A stretch of DNA of 60,821 nucleotides, taken from Lachnospiraceae bacterium (GTDB lineage Bacteria; Bacillota; Clostridia; Lachnospirales; Lachnospiraceae). Under the pieces are notes generated by a model that searched no databases, was not told where the DNA came from, and saw nothing but the letters and a program-made list of their open reading frames with translations. Position 1 is the stretch's first letter. Every line of letters begins with the position of its first letter. The stretch spans positions 1 to 60,821 of the forward strand of contig JAIDOW010000012.1 in the NCBI GenBank assembly GCA_029063085.1. Reading direction: 5' to 3'. Positions 7,767-16,040 of the stretch are shown here, one piece after another. Made by a program: the position numbers and the translations under genes.

Positions 7767-8687
7767 ATGAAACTGGAGGTAAAGAATATTACAAAATCCT
7801 TTGGTGACAAGAAGATATTGAAGGGAATTTCTTTTTCAGTGGAAAGCGGCAAGGCACTGGGCCTGCTGGGAAGAAACGGAGCAGGTAAGACGACCACCAT
7901 CCGGATTCTTATGGATGTATTTCATGGGAACAGCGGAGAAATCCTTTTAGACGGAGAGAAATTTAACCCTAGAAAGGTACAGATTGGTTATCTGCCGGAG
8001 GAGAGAGGTCTGTATCCGAAGCGGGAGATATTGGAACAGATGGTATATCTTGCAAGGCTTCGGGGAATTGGCAGGAATCAGGCTGTAGAGAACTCAAGAA
8101 AGTGGCTGAAGAGGCTTCAGATTCTGGAATATGAGAAGAAACTGTTAGAGACATTATCGAAGGGGAATCAGCAGAAGGTACAGCTGGCATCTACGCTGGT
8201 GTGTGATCCGGAAATCGTAATCTTAGATGAACCATTCAGCGGATTGGATCCGGTTAATTCCCAGATTCTTCAGGAGGTGGTACAGGAATTGATCTCTGAT
8301 GGGAAAATCGTTATTTTCTCCAGCCATCAGATGAGTTATGTGGAAGAGTTTTGTGAGGATGTTGTCATTATTAATCACGGTGAAGTTGTATTAAACGGTA
8401 ACTTGTCAGAGATTAAGAGAGAGTATGGAAAGAATCAGCTGGTGATCAGTGGTGTGGGAGTTTCCCAGACGGATATGGAAGCACTTTTAAGGCAGCGGCT
8501 GCCGGAAGTTTTAGAGATAACCGGGAAGACAAAGGAAGAAGTGATCGTAAGGCTGTTAAAAGGTGTTACCAGAAAACAGCTGTTTCAGAAACTGGCAGAG
8601 ATGGAGGAGCTTGAGATTGAACATTTCGAGACCTATAAACCATCCCTAAATGATATTTTTGTAGCAAAGGTGGGTGAAGAATCATGA
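7767..8687 (+). CDS. ABC-2 exporter ATP-binding protein (NatA/YhaQ type)
   Basis: This encodes 306 residues from the ATG at 7767, preceded by GCGAGGAGGC. The frame is open back to 7617, but that part lies over the promoter. Walker A is GRNGAGKTT, signature LSKGNQQKVQLA, Walker B VILDEPFSGLDPVN and switch SSHQMSYVEEFCE. The EERGLYPK segment after the Q-loop and the C-terminal DUF4162-like domain ending in PSLNDIFVAKVGEES are typical of the NatA/YhaQ/drug-export group. It overlaps the permease gene by four bases. The pair probably exports sodium, a drug or a lipid; the substrate cannot be read from the sequence. Confidence 0.9.
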   Translation: MKLEVKNITKSFGDKKILKGISFSVESGKALGLLGRNGAGKTTTIRILMDVFHGNSGEILLDGEKFNPRKVQIGYLPEERGLYPKREILEQMVYLARLRGIGRNQAVENSRKWLKRLQILEYEKKLLETLSKGNQQKVQLASTLVCDPEIVILDEPFSGLDPVNSQILQEVVQELISDGKIVIFSSHQMSYVEEFCEDVVIINHGEVVLNGNLSEIKREYGKNQLVISGVGVSQTDMEALLRQRLPEVLEITGKTKEEVIVRLLKGVTRKQLFQKLAEMEELEIEHFETYKPSLNDIFVAKVGEES

Positions 8688-9949
8688 AACGTTTTTGGAC
8701 GGTATTTGAATTTGAATTGTTAAGCTATATCAAGAACAAGTCTTTTGTGATCACAACAATCTTGATGGCAGTATTGCTTGGCGGCATCACATTTCTTCCG
8801 AGATTTATTGATATGTCCGGTATGCTGGGGATTGAAAAGACAAGTGACCAGAACGAGAGCACGAATGAAGAGGACGGCGACAAGAATAAAGATATAACCA
8901 GTCTGGGAATCGTTGATGAAAATGGCTATTTTGCTGATAAAACTATTTTGGAACAGGCATTTCAGGATACAGAGTTCATTTTTATGAAGAGTGAAGAGGA
9001 ATTGAAACAGTCTGTGGAGGAGGAAAAGATTGCTGCCGGTTTTTATGTGATAGATGATATGAATTATCAGTATTTCGTATTAAACCTTGATATGTCGGAC
9101 AGTAACCAGATGATCTTTAATGAGCTGCTGTCTGTGATTCACAAACAGATTTATTGTCAGGAGCATAATATTGATTATGAAACCTTTGTGGCGGATTATG
9201 AAGCACCGGTTCAGTGTGAAGAGAAGGTACTTGGAAAGGATGCGGCAGATAATTTCTGGTATTGTTATGCACTGGTCATTATCATATTTATGGTAATCAT
9301 CATGTATGGGGTTATGATTGCAACCTCTGTTACAACAGAGAAAAGCAATCGTTCCATCGAGGTGCTGGTAACCAGCGTAGATTCCAAATATCTGTTATTT
9401 GGTAAAGTATTTGCCGGTGCAGCAGCGGTTATTGTACAATTAACCCTGATTCTTGGTGCAGCGTTAGCTGGATATGGGATCAACCATGAGGCATGGGGTA
9501 ACAGGCTTGATATCCTGCTGGATATTCCGGCAAATGTATTAGTGGCATTTGCAGTCTTTGGAATTGGTGGTTTCCTGTTTTATGCCTTTTTATATGGTGC
9601 GATGGGAGCGCTGGTTTCCAAAACGGAGGATATCAACAAATCTTCAGGAACTTTGCAGATGGTAATTATGCTGGTATATTTCGCGGTATTGTTCCAGCTG
9701 GAAAATCCGGACGGAATCATTATGAAGGTTTGTTCTTATCTGCCATTTTCCTCTTATTCTGCAATGTTTGTAAGAATAGGAATGGGAAAGGTTGCATTCT
9801 GGGAAGTTTGCGTTTCCGTAGTGATTCTGGTAATTTCCATTCTTTTTGTAGGGTGGCTTGCAGCCAAAATCTATCGCATGGGGACCTTGCGTTATGGTAA
9901 TCCGATTAAACTTGGAAAGGCTCTGAAGGAAATGAAGCAGTCAGAATAA
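8684..9949 (+). CDS. ABC-2 type permease (NatB/YhaP type)
   Basis: This encodes 421 residues. An N-terminal membrane helix (about 21-40, SFVITTILMAVLLGGITFLP) is followed by an extracellular domain of about 140 residues. At least five helices follow from about residue 190 (YALVIIIFMVIIMYGVMIATSV onward). TTEKSNRSIEVLVTSV is the characteristic cytoplasmic segment of NatB/YhaP-like ABC-2 permeases. Length and topology match B. subtilis YhaP-like proteins. It overlaps the ATPase gene by four bases (ATGA), so the two are translationally coupled and form the exporter. Confidence 0.88.
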   Translation: MKRFWTVFEFELLSYIKNKSFVITTILMAVLLGGITFLPRFIDMSGMLGIEKTSDQNESTNEEDGDKNKDITSLGIVDENGYFADKTILEQAFQDTEFIFMKSEEELKQSVEEEKIAAGFYVIDDMNYQYFVLNLDMSDSNQMIFNELLSVIHKQIYCQEHNIDYETFVADYEAPVQCEEKVLGKDAADNFWYCYALVIIIFMVIIMYGVMIATSVTTEKSNRSIEVLVTSVDSKYLLFGKVFAGAAAVIVQLTLILGAALAGYGINHEAWGNRLDILLDIPANVLVAFAVFGIGGFLFYAFLYGAMGALVSKTEDINKSSGTLQMVIMLVYFAVLFQLENPDGIIMKVCSYLPFSSYSAMFVRIGMGKVAFWEVCVSVVILVISILFVGWLAAKIYRMGTLRYGNPIKLGKALKEMKQSE

Positions 9950-10129
9950 ATGTCAGGGTAATATATTGTAATTATATGGATAGATAATAAAAAAAATACT
10001 GTTTTAATAATCTATGTTGTGCATGTTTAGCGAAAGATGTTTTGAGATTTTTTGTTAAATATGCACAGCTTATATTATAAAAAAGTATTTGGACAGTATT
10101 TGTGTATGAGAAGAACAGGAGGGATCACC

Positions 10130-11185
10130 ATGGGTAAGAAGAAAATATGGACTGCTGTCATGACTGTCGTTCTGATTTGCCTTTTCGTGACAGGCTGCGG
10201 AAAAAAAGAAGAGACAACTCCGGTAGTAGATTGGAAAGAACTGCATACAGAGGTTGTCGTAAAAGACGGAGTGCCGGAACCGGAAAAAACGGTACAACAA
10301 TTGAAGGTATCGGAAGACGGCAGGTATACGTTTCATCTAAACTGTAAAACAGGCAAAGAGGGACTGCTGACGGGCTGTGTGCTATATGATGAGAAGGGAG
10401 AGAGTCTGTTTTGCTGTATGGGTGAGGAAATGGAGGCAGTTTCGGAAGGAATAGAATTAAGGACAGGAACCTATACGGTGGAATTTCGATATCTTACCAA
10501 TCAGATTGACTGGGTGGATTTTTTGAGAGGCAGAGAAGAAATTGTGGGGGTGGACTCCTATGAATTTCAGGAAAACGGGAGATGGAATATAGATTTGGAA
10601 TATGGATTGGAAGCAGGGGGAACCCGTAGTGTGTATTATTATCTGGGAATGATATTTGGCGTTATCTTTACATTTTTACTACTTGCTTTTTTAAAATGGC
10701 TTGTGGGAAAAATGGGAGGCAGAGTGGAACGGTGCGGTAGAAAGGATTCTTATGATGAACGGCAGCAGCTGGCAAGAGGAAAGGCATATAAATATGCATT
10801 TTTTACACTGATTTTTTATATGACTGTAGTTTCCTTGATCAGCGAATTTAACAGGATATCGTGGTTTATGTCTTTTTGTGGGATTTGGATAGGTGTCTGC
10901 CTTTCCATTATGGTCTTTGCAGTGATTTGCATTTTAGAGGATGCCTATATGTCTCTCTATGAAAATGCAAAAGGTATTATAATGATATTTTCTATTGTTG
11001 CCATCATGAATCTGGCAGTGATAGTCCGTGTTATTGTGGAAAGGCGTCCCATACTGGAAAATGGAGCAATCTCGCTGGATTATATGAATCTGGTTGTAGG
11101 TGTTATGATTTGTGTGATCCTGGCTGTCTTTTGCGGTAAGGTAATTTACAATAAGAGACATTTGGATGAGGAAGAAGAGGAATAG
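10130..11185 (+). CDS. Lipoprotein-like polytopic membrane protein (unrecognised)
   Basis: This encodes 351 residues from the ATG at 10130, behind ACAGGAGGGA. An open frame from 10052 lacks a ribosome binding site. The N-terminus is a signal peptide with lipobox VTGC, followed by an extracellular beta-rich domain of about 140 residues. Next come a membrane helix (YYYLGMIFGVIFTFLLLAFLKWLV) and a cytoplasmic DERQQLARGKAYKY motif. Four more helices follow. The DERQ...GKAYKY part resembles small membrane proteins commonly encoded beside XRE regulators in Clostridia. Here an XRE gene follows only three bases downstream. The fusion of a lipoprotein domain to that membrane core suggests an envelope sensor, but function is unknown. 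Confidence 0.75.
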   Translation: MGKKKIWTAVMTVVLICLFVTGCGKKEETTPVVDWKELHTEVVVKDGVPEPEKTVQQLKVSEDGRYTFHLNCKTGKEGLLTGCVLYDEKGESLFCCMGEEMEAVSEGIELRTGTYTVEFRYLTNQIDWVDFLRGREEIVGVDSYEFQENGRWNIDLEYGLEAGGTRSVYYYLGMIFGVIFTFLLLAFLKWLVGKMGGRVERCGRKDSYDERQQLARGKAYKYAFFTLIFYMTVVSLISEFNRISWFMSFCGIWIGVCLSIMVFAVICILEDAYMSLYENAKGIIMIFSIVAIMNLAVIVRVIVERRPILENGAISLDYMNLVVGVMICVILAVFCGKVIYNKRHLDEEEEE

Positions 11186-11188
11186 CCT

Positions 11189-11383
11189 ATGAAGAATTTG
11201 AAAATGAAATCGGCCAGGGCTGCTCTCGATCTGTCCCAGCAGGATCTGGCGACGGCAGTAAATGTTTCCAGACAGACGATTAATGCCATTGAAAAGGGGG
11301 ATTACAATCCGACAATCAATCTTTGCAGGGCAATCTGCAAAGCACTTGGTAAGACGTTGGATGAATTATTCTGGGAGGAGTAG
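11189..11383 (+). CDS. Small XRE-family transcriptional regulator (YozG-like)
   Basis: This encodes 64 residues that are almost entirely one HTH_3 domain: the LDLSQQDLATAVNVSRQTINAIEKG helix-turn-helix followed by DYNPTINLCRAICKALGKTLDELFWEE. It belongs to the short cytoplasmic XRE regulators that usually pair with a neighbouring membrane protein. The gene starts three bases after the membrane protein at 10130-11185, so the two are co-transcribed. A G+C-rich hairpin follows directly. Autoregulation and control of the adjacent membrane protein are likely but inferred. Confidence 0.92.
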   Translation: MKNLKMKSARAALDLSQQDLATAVNVSRQTINAIEKGDYNPTINLCRAICKALGKTLDELFWEE

Positions 11384-11387
11384 ATAT

Positions 11388-11405
11388 CCCGCCGCCTGCG
11401 GCGGG
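11388..11405 (+). terminator. G+C-rich hairpin after the XRE gene
   Basis: CCCGCCG and CGGCGGG form a 7-bp stem with a 4-base loop, five bases after the XRE stop codon. The following T-run is weak, so termination efficiency is uncertain. Confidence 0.55.
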
Positions 11406-11437
11406 AGTTTGATGGATAGTCATGGTATTTATCAATG

Positions 11438-11603
11438 CTAGTACAGCGATTTGTAATTAACCGGACTTTATTCTTGTCTGAATCTTCGCCTGCATCGTTG
11501 CTTTTTCTTGACGTAGCCACCGCTACGCCTGCAAAAAAGCGCCTTGCATACGAAAGATTCATTCTGCGAATAGAGTCCAGTTATTACAAAATCGCTGTAC
11601 TAG
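11438..11603. repeat. Fold-back (MITE-like) palindromic element
   Basis: This 166-bp imperfect palindrome begins with CTAGTACAGCGATTT and ends with its complement, AAATCGCTGTACTAG. The arms keep matching inward (GGACTcTATTC-like, GAATCTTTCG-like and GCGTAGC-like blocks) almost to the centre, near 11520. No transposase frame is present. The outer CTAG could be a target duplication. The right end supplies the TAG stop codon (11600-11602) of the minus-strand permease gene, so the element either ends exactly at that gene or truncated it. It is probably a non-autonomous dispersed repeat, and its transcript would fold into one long hairpin. Confidence 0.8.
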
Positions 11604-12445
11604 AGCCGTTCCTTTTTGTCTAGAATATCACATTTTTTCATATACTGCCACAATATGATAAATACCAAGATAATAACAGTGATATTTAAAATGCAGCCCG
11701 TAAAAGAACCCACACCCTCTGGATCGATTAATGAATTACGGTACCACATTGTATAATTTCCCAAAGTGATGGGGCAGACCCAGTAACAGGACAGGATCAG
11801 CAGACAGCAGGTGAAGATATATCCTATCTGTGGCTGAAAAATAACTGCCAGAAGGTTTTGAAAAACAGAAATGGCAACAGAAGTCAGAATTGGCAGCAGA
11901 ATCGTCATTTCCAATATCTGTGACTGCTTTAATCCTAAAATTTCCGATCTGGTATTTTCCCATATGTCGGCTGAAAGGGTAAAAGAAATATCTGCCTGTT
12001 TTATTATGCAGAATAAAAATACGGTCATATACATGATCATATAGCAGGTTAGCACATGCAGTATCATCCATATCAGTTTGCCGGCAAGCCAGCGAAGGCG
12101 GCTGCCACTGTAGAGAATTTTCATACGGCCGTAGCCAATCAGGTCCTCCGAAGGATAACTCCCCACTGACAGAGCGATAAACAAGTGGATTCCCAGCCAG
12201 TAGACGGGTATGGAAAAGCGGGAATCAAGAGAGATTTCGTGAATTATATCCCCCTGAAACAGGTAGAGGAGGTAATCAAAAAAATTGCCATATCCCGCAA
12301 TCATGTTATAGCCATGCAGGGCATGGAAATACTCATATGCTCCGTTGATACAGACCAGGACAATAGCGATTAAGAAAAGAAATGTCATTATCTGTTTTGC
12401 TGTTCCGTATTGTAAATCATGTTTTATCAGCCTGAATATCTTCAT
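11600..12445 (-). CDS. ABC-2 type permease, LanE/LanG-like (distal)
   Basis: This encodes 281 residues with about six membrane helices. One is near residues 18-36 (QIMTFLFLIAIVLVCINGAY). Others include IPVYWLGIHLFIALSVG, LIWMILHVLTCYMIMYMTVFLFCII, ILLPILTSVAISVFQNLLAVIF, IFTCCLLILSCYWV and ILNITVIILVFIILWQYM. Size and topology fit the small permeases of ABC-2 immunity-type transporters. It is the last gene of the minus-strand operon that starts at 15891. A strong hairpin (12462-12493) precedes its AAAGGA ribosome binding site. The stop codon TAG lies in the end of the fold-back repeat, so the original C-terminus may have been altered by insertion. Confidence 0.8.
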   Translation of the reverse strand: MKIFRLIKHDLQYGTAKQIMTFLFLIAIVLVCINGAYEYFHALHGYNMIAGYGNFFDYLLYLFQGDIIHEISLDSRFSIPVYWLGIHLFIALSVGSYPSEDLIGYGRMKILYSGSRLRWLAGKLIWMILHVLTCYMIMYMTVFLFCIIKQADISFTLSADIWENTRSEILGLKQSQILEMTILLPILTSVAISVFQNLLAVIFQPQIGYIFTCCLLILSCYWVCPITLGNYTMWYRNSLIDPEGVGSFTGCILNITVIILVFIILWQYMKKCDILDKKERL

Positions 12446-12461
12446 AATATGTCCTTTCTTT

Positions 12462-12493
12462 GCAGCCGGCTTTGCATAAGCTCTGCCGGCTGC
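12462..12493 (-). promoter_or_regulatory. Strong intra-operon hairpin before the distal permease
   Basis: GCAGCCGGC and GCCGGCTGC form a perfect 9-bp, G+C-rich stem with a 14-base loop. It lies between the ATPase stop and the ribosome binding site of the next gene. No U-run follows on the minus strand, so an mRNA-processing or stability element that tunes the downstream gene is more likely than a terminator. Confidence 0.55.
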
Positions 12494-12509
12494 GGATACT
12501 CATCAAATG

Positions 12510-13178
12510 TTATATGAATTCGGATTCTCCGGAAACCGCTGCGTCCACCCGGTCAATGATGCGGCCGTTATCAATTACATAGATTTCATCGGATAAATAA
12601 TCCAGTTCTTCTTTGTCATGACAGGCGATGATGATTAGTTTGCCTTTATCCCTTAAATCATATAGAATCTGTCGTATTTTTTTAATCCCGTCTTCATCAA
12701 TTGCATTGATGGGTTCGTCCAGTATGATAATGTCGGGTTCCCCCATGATTGCAGCAGCAATTCCGAGCTTTTGGCGCATACCCAGAGAATATTCCCTGAA
12801 AAGCCGTTTATCCTTTGGAGAGAGTCCAACTAATTCCAGAACATGATATAATTGCTTTTTACCAAGATGGCAGGATATATCGGAAAGCATTTTGAGATTA
12901 CTGTATCCAGTGTATTCATTAAGGAAGGAAGGATTTTCAATTAAAATGCCGATGCTTGGGGGAAGGGATATATCCTTTCCTAATTTTTTTCCATCTATTT
13001 CTACATACCCCTTGTCAGGATAGATCAAGCCAGCGACAGCCCGCATCAGCATGGTTTTTCCGCAGCCGTTCTGTCCTCGGAAACCGTATATTTTCCCGCT
13101 TTCCAATTCTAAATTGATATCCTTTAATATGGTTCTTTTTTTTATGTATTTGGTATAATTGTTTATAATAATTTTCAT
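12510..13178 (-). CDS. ABC transporter ATP-binding protein, LanF-like
   Basis: This encodes 222 residues from the ATG at 13178, where GGAG sits at a proper distance. The frame runs open to 13352, but that part overlaps the upstream permease. Walker A is GQNGCGKTM, with Met where Thr/Ser is usual. The signature is YSLGMRQKLGIA, Walker B IIILDEP and the switch His is in ACHD. SLGMRQ in place of LSGGQ is characteristic of ABC-2 export and lantibiotic-immunity (LanF/BcrA) ATPases. It lies between two small permease genes, so a LanFEG-like complex with 13199-14017 and 11600-12445 is likely. Confidence 0.88.
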   Translation of the reverse strand: MKIIINNYTKYIKKRTILKDINLELESGKIYGFRGQNGCGKTMLMRAVAGLIYPDKGYVEIDGKKLGKDISLPPSIGILIENPSFLNEYTGYSNLKMLSDISCHLGKKQLYHVLELVGLSPKDKRLFREYSLGMRQKLGIAAAIMGEPDIIILDEPINAIDEDGIKKIRQILYDLRDKGKLIIIACHDKEELDYLSDEIYVIDNGRIIDRVDAAVSGESEFI

Positions 13179-13198
13179 AATGCTCTCCATTCCGCCCT

Positions 13199-14017
13199 TT
13201 ATTCTCCTAAGATATCTTTTTTGCTCTTGTACACAACAAAGATAAAATAAGTGATGATAATTCCGGCAGATACTGTAACGATAATAGGTTTCCATGCAAG
13301 TGCATAATCCTGGGCTTCGTTGATCATGCATAAGGGCGACCATTTTGTGCAATGAATCTGCTGTGCCAGCAGATCCCAGAATAGTAAGATAAATGCCGGG
13401 ATGATCGTAATATAAAAGGTATTTTTAATAAATAAGCTTAGTATCAGCGAGGTGCAGGCAAACAGCCCTCCGAACAGCACTGTAATCAGCCAGAATACGA
13501 AGGTATATGCCAATGGGTTGGAATAGTGCAAGTCCCCCATGATTCCAGTCTGACTGATTACAGTAGTCAGCCGAAAAGCCTGGGGAGTGCCCACCGGAAA
13601 GAAAGCCGCCATGATAAAGAGGCTAATCACCAGCGGCAGCAGCACGGTGACGCTGCCTGAGAGATACGTAACCAGATACCGCACCGCATAAATTTGTCCC
13701 TTTTTCTTCCGCACTGCCAGCTGGTTCAGATAGCCGGAATGGGCATCCGTAAAATGGCTGGTGGAAAAGGGCAGAGCGGCAAGGACCGGCAGCAGCCAGT
13801 GGTATATTTCATGCCAGACAAGCACATAGTCTTCGCCAAGATAGCTCTCCGTCAGCAGAAGGTCACCGGAATCGACTCCTGCCTTCTGCAGCCCGTAAAT
13901 ATAGAGAAAGAATTGTATGGCATGGGCAGCGGCGATCCCGGTCCCGATCACCAAAGCCGTTTTGAATCCTTTCGAGTGGAAACAGCGCCTGATTTCCAAA
14001 ACAAATAGTTCTTTCAT
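13199..14017 (-). CDS. ABC-2 type permease, LanE/LanG-like (proximal)
   Basis: This encodes 272 residues with about six membrane helices. One is at about 18-38 (TALVIGTGIAAAHAIQFFLYIY). Others include WHEIYHWLLPVLAALPF, YLSGSVTVLLPLVISLFIMAAFF, YTFVFWLITVLFGGLFACTSLILSLF, FYITIIPAFILLFWDLLA and PIIVTVSAGIIITYFIFVV. It overlaps the upstream gene by four bases (ATGA) and ends 20 bases before the ATPase start, so these genes are one operon. It is probably the partner permease of the product of 11600-12445. The substrate is unknown. Confidence 0.82.
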   Translation of the reverse strand: MKELFVLEIRRCFHSKGFKTALVIGTGIAAAHAIQFFLYIYGLQKAGVDSGDLLLTESYLGEDYVLVWHEIYHWLLPVLAALPFSTSHFTDAHSGYLNQLAVRKKKGQIYAVRYLVTYLSGSVTVLLPLVISLFIMAAFFPVGTPQAFRLTTVISQTGIMGDLHYSNPLAYTFVFWLITVLFGGLFACTSLILSLFIKNTFYITIIPAFILLFWDLLAQQIHCTKWSPLCMINEAQDYALAWKPIIVTVSAGIIITYFIFVVYKSKKDILGE

Positions 14018-15453
14018 GGCTCCTCCTTTGTTTTATTGCTCCCTAACCGGAACTCCAGCTTATCCAGGTCATACAGCGGTATGGACTGGTCGTGGTAGCC
14101 TTGGATTGCGGAAAAGGAACGGTTTACTGCGAGATAAAAGTGGTCGCCGCTGCTGACATAGGGAGCCCAGCGTTCCGGGTCTGCCCATTCGTCTATGACA
14201 AAGCCGACGGTGGTTTCCAGCTTTTCCCCCGGCTGCATAAAATACTGGGAAAAGCTGTGGATCCTGTCATCGTCGAGCTCTTCCCGCTCCCTGTAATGGG
14301 ATTTGTCAAAGTACTTCCAGGAGTTGCCGCCCGAAGCACCGCAGTGTTCATTGATTGGATTGGCGGGGATCTGATATAATTCCAGACAATCCTTTTCCAA
14401 TGCATTGATTACATAGGGGTCATCACGGTAGCTTGTGATCTCATAGCGGATAAAGACATAGGCAAGGTCATCTGCCAGAATATCATAGGTGGAAAGGTCA
14501 GCGGAGAGGTCGCTTTCCGCAATGGGCATCCTTGTCCGGCTCCAGCACCCCATATCCTCCAGGCATTCCGGGAAAAGGGCAGGGTCATCGGTTGCCACTG
14601 CGGAAAGCACCTTATAGCCGATGCCGTTGATGAAGAACTCCTCCCCCATTGCGGTAATATGCTTTTTGGTGTCATCTGGGATGTCCTCCCCCTCCGGGGA
14701 ATCCTGTCTGTAAACGAGGGACATATCAATGGCATACTCTCCTCCATTCTCTTCCGGTGTGTCGGGGTGATCCATGGTACTGTCCGCCAAGGAGGCAGCC
14801 AGCTCCTCTTCTTCGGCATCGGTTGCGGTTACTTCCCGGAGTCTGCCAAGCATTCCCTCGTATACCACCGTTTTCTTTTCCTCCACGACTTCAAGGACAT
14901 AACGGAAATCCTCTTCGGCAAGCCTGTCCCATCTGTCCTCTGGTACATTTGAAGGGAAGACCGTGGCCCAGAAAACGATTTCGGAGGAAGCCCCCGGTTC
15001 CAGGATGCCGCCTTTTTCACGGTAGAGCGTACCCATTGAAAAGCTGGCAGGGTTCGTACCGCCATACCAGGCGCCGTTTTTGAAGCCGTAACAGAAGAAG
15101 CCGGGGCCGTCGTTAAAATCTATGGCAGTGTCCCGGTTGTTGGTGACGGAAAGGGTTGCACACAGTATTTTGGGAATACCCAGTTCTTCGCCGGTTTCCC
15201 TTTCTGCACGCAGGATTTCAGTCAGGTTATATTGTTCATATTCTTTCCAGAAGGCGGCGATATCATAGATCCCGCTGTCCGCTGCCCTGACTTCCAGCCC
15301 GTTGATATCGGCAGCCTGTCCCGGTTCAATCTGGATAAACCGGCGTTTGTCCCGGTACTGCCTGTTTACGGAAAGCACGGCATATCCCCATAATACGGCC
15401 AGACAGAGGATTCCGATGGAAAAAACGATACGCAGTGTTTTTCTTCGCTTCAT
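14014..15453 (-). CDS. Membrane-anchored extracellular protein (unrecognised)
   Basis: This encodes 479 residues. The basic N-terminus MKRRKTLR and one membrane helix (about 9-28, IVFSIGILCLAVLWGYAVLSV) anchor a large acidic extracellular region. Two similar-looking beta-rich halves are visible, each reading as a DUF4352-like module: around 45-210 (GLEVRAADSGIYD...KILCATLSVTNNRDTAIDF) and 265-470 (FFINGIGYKVLSAV...LAYVFIRYEITSYRDDPYVI). No catalytic motif was recognised. It lies 18 bases after the small secreted protein gene and overlaps the permease gene by four bases. A substrate-recognition, sensor or immunity role for the ABC transporter is inferred. Local G+C is higher than in the neighbours. 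Confidence 0.72.
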   Translation of the reverse strand: MKRRKTLRIVFSIGILCLAVLWGYAVLSVNRQYRDKRRFIQIEPGQAADINGLEVRAADSGIYDIAAFWKEYEQYNLTEILRAERETGEELGIPKILCATLSVTNNRDTAIDFNDGPGFFCYGFKNGAWYGGTNPASFSMGTLYREKGGILEPGASSEIVFWATVFPSNVPEDRWDRLAEEDFRYVLEVVEEKKTVVYEGMLGRLREVTATDAEEEELAASLADSTMDHPDTPEENGGEYAIDMSLVYRQDSPEGEDIPDDTKKHITAMGEEFFINGIGYKVLSAVATDDPALFPECLEDMGCWSRTRMPIAESDLSADLSTYDILADDLAYVFIRYEITSYRDDPYVINALEKDCLELYQIPANPINEHCGASGGNSWKYFDKSHYREREELDDDRIHSFSQYFMQPGEKLETTVGFVIDEWADPERWAPYVSSGDHFYLAVNRSFSAIQGYHDQSIPLYDLDKLEFRLGSNKTKEEP

Positions 15454-15471
15454 ATGTCAGACCCCTTCCGG

Positions 15472-15891
15472 CTAGTAGATGGTTCCGGTTCCCCTGGAAT
15501 CCACGCTCCACACCCCTTTGCAGATCGTGTTGTCCTTCTGGGTCCTCTCCAGCCTTAATGCACCGTAGGTATCGCCTTTTTCCTTGACGCTATTGGTGAT
15601 ATAGGCAGGTGTGTTCACAGGAATTTTAAACCTTCCAGAACGGCTCAGACTGTCAGTTTTACTTTTGGTTTTAGAACCGTATACCGTGGCATAAGTAGGG
15701 TGTCCGGATTTAGGGTAGCAGTATACCTTGCTTGTATCATCCTTCCTTCGGAATGCGGTCCAGTATTCCGGACTCTGGCAGGAATAAGACCATACAATAT
15801 CTGTGCTGTCTGCCAGGCTCACGGTTCCAACTAACATACAGCATACGGCTGCCAAAAACAATAATCCTTTTCTTAAAAATCCTTCTCTCAT
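15472..15891 (-). CDS. Small secreted protein (unrecognised), heads a transporter operon
   Basis: This encodes 139 residues if translation starts at the third of three consecutive ATGs (15891), which best fits the GGAGGT site. The first ATG is at 15897. A Sec signal peptide (GLLFLAAVCCMLVGTVSLA) is followed by about 112 mature residues, rich in Ser, Thr, Lys and Tyr, with three cysteines (SYSCQ, VYCYP, TICKG). The mature part shows no recognised domain. It is the first gene of an operon encoding an anchored extracellular protein and a LanFEG-like transporter, and is driven by a strong promoter (15979-16007). The layout mirrors the secreted-protein locus at 300-4916. A bacteriocin-like or self-signalling role is speculative. 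Confidence 0.7.
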   Translation of the reverse strand: MREGFLRKGLLFLAAVCCMLVGTVSLADSTDIVWSYSCQSPEYWTAFRRKDDTSKVYCYPKSGHPTYATVYGSKTKSKTDSLSRSGRFKIPVNTPAYITNSVKEKGDTYGALRLERTQKDNTICKGVWSVDSRGTGTIY

Positions 15892-15978
15892 CATCATTAC
15901 CTCCGTTTTGATTTTATACTAGTGCTTTGCTGAAAAAAGATTACTGACTAACTATGGAAAAATGGTAATCTTTAGTAA

Positions 15979-16007
15979 AGTATACTAATGGTAATTATAT
16001 TTGTCAA
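15979..16007 (-). promoter_or_regulatory. Strong promoter of the secreted-protein/LanFEG-like operon
   Basis: On the minus strand, consensus TTGACA (16002-16007) and TATACT (15979-15984) are separated by 17 bases. This puts transcription start near 15972, about 80 bases before the start codon. Confidence 0.75.
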
Positions 16008-16040
16008 ATACTTTTTAGTAATTTGTAGTTTACGGATGCG

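Noticed and set aside
11435-11623. A plus-strand and a minus-strand ORF over the fold-back repeat
   Set aside because: Both are read-through of the palindromic element and have no ribosome binding site or recognisable product.
13179-13352. N-terminal extension of the LanF-like ATPase
   Set aside because: It overlaps the upstream permease, has no family similarity, and the ATG at 13178 is better placed.
14409-15083. Several open frames on both strands inside the 479-residue anchored protein gene
   Set aside because: They are shadows caused by locally higher G+C. The long minus-strand frame has a start, an anchor helix and operon context.
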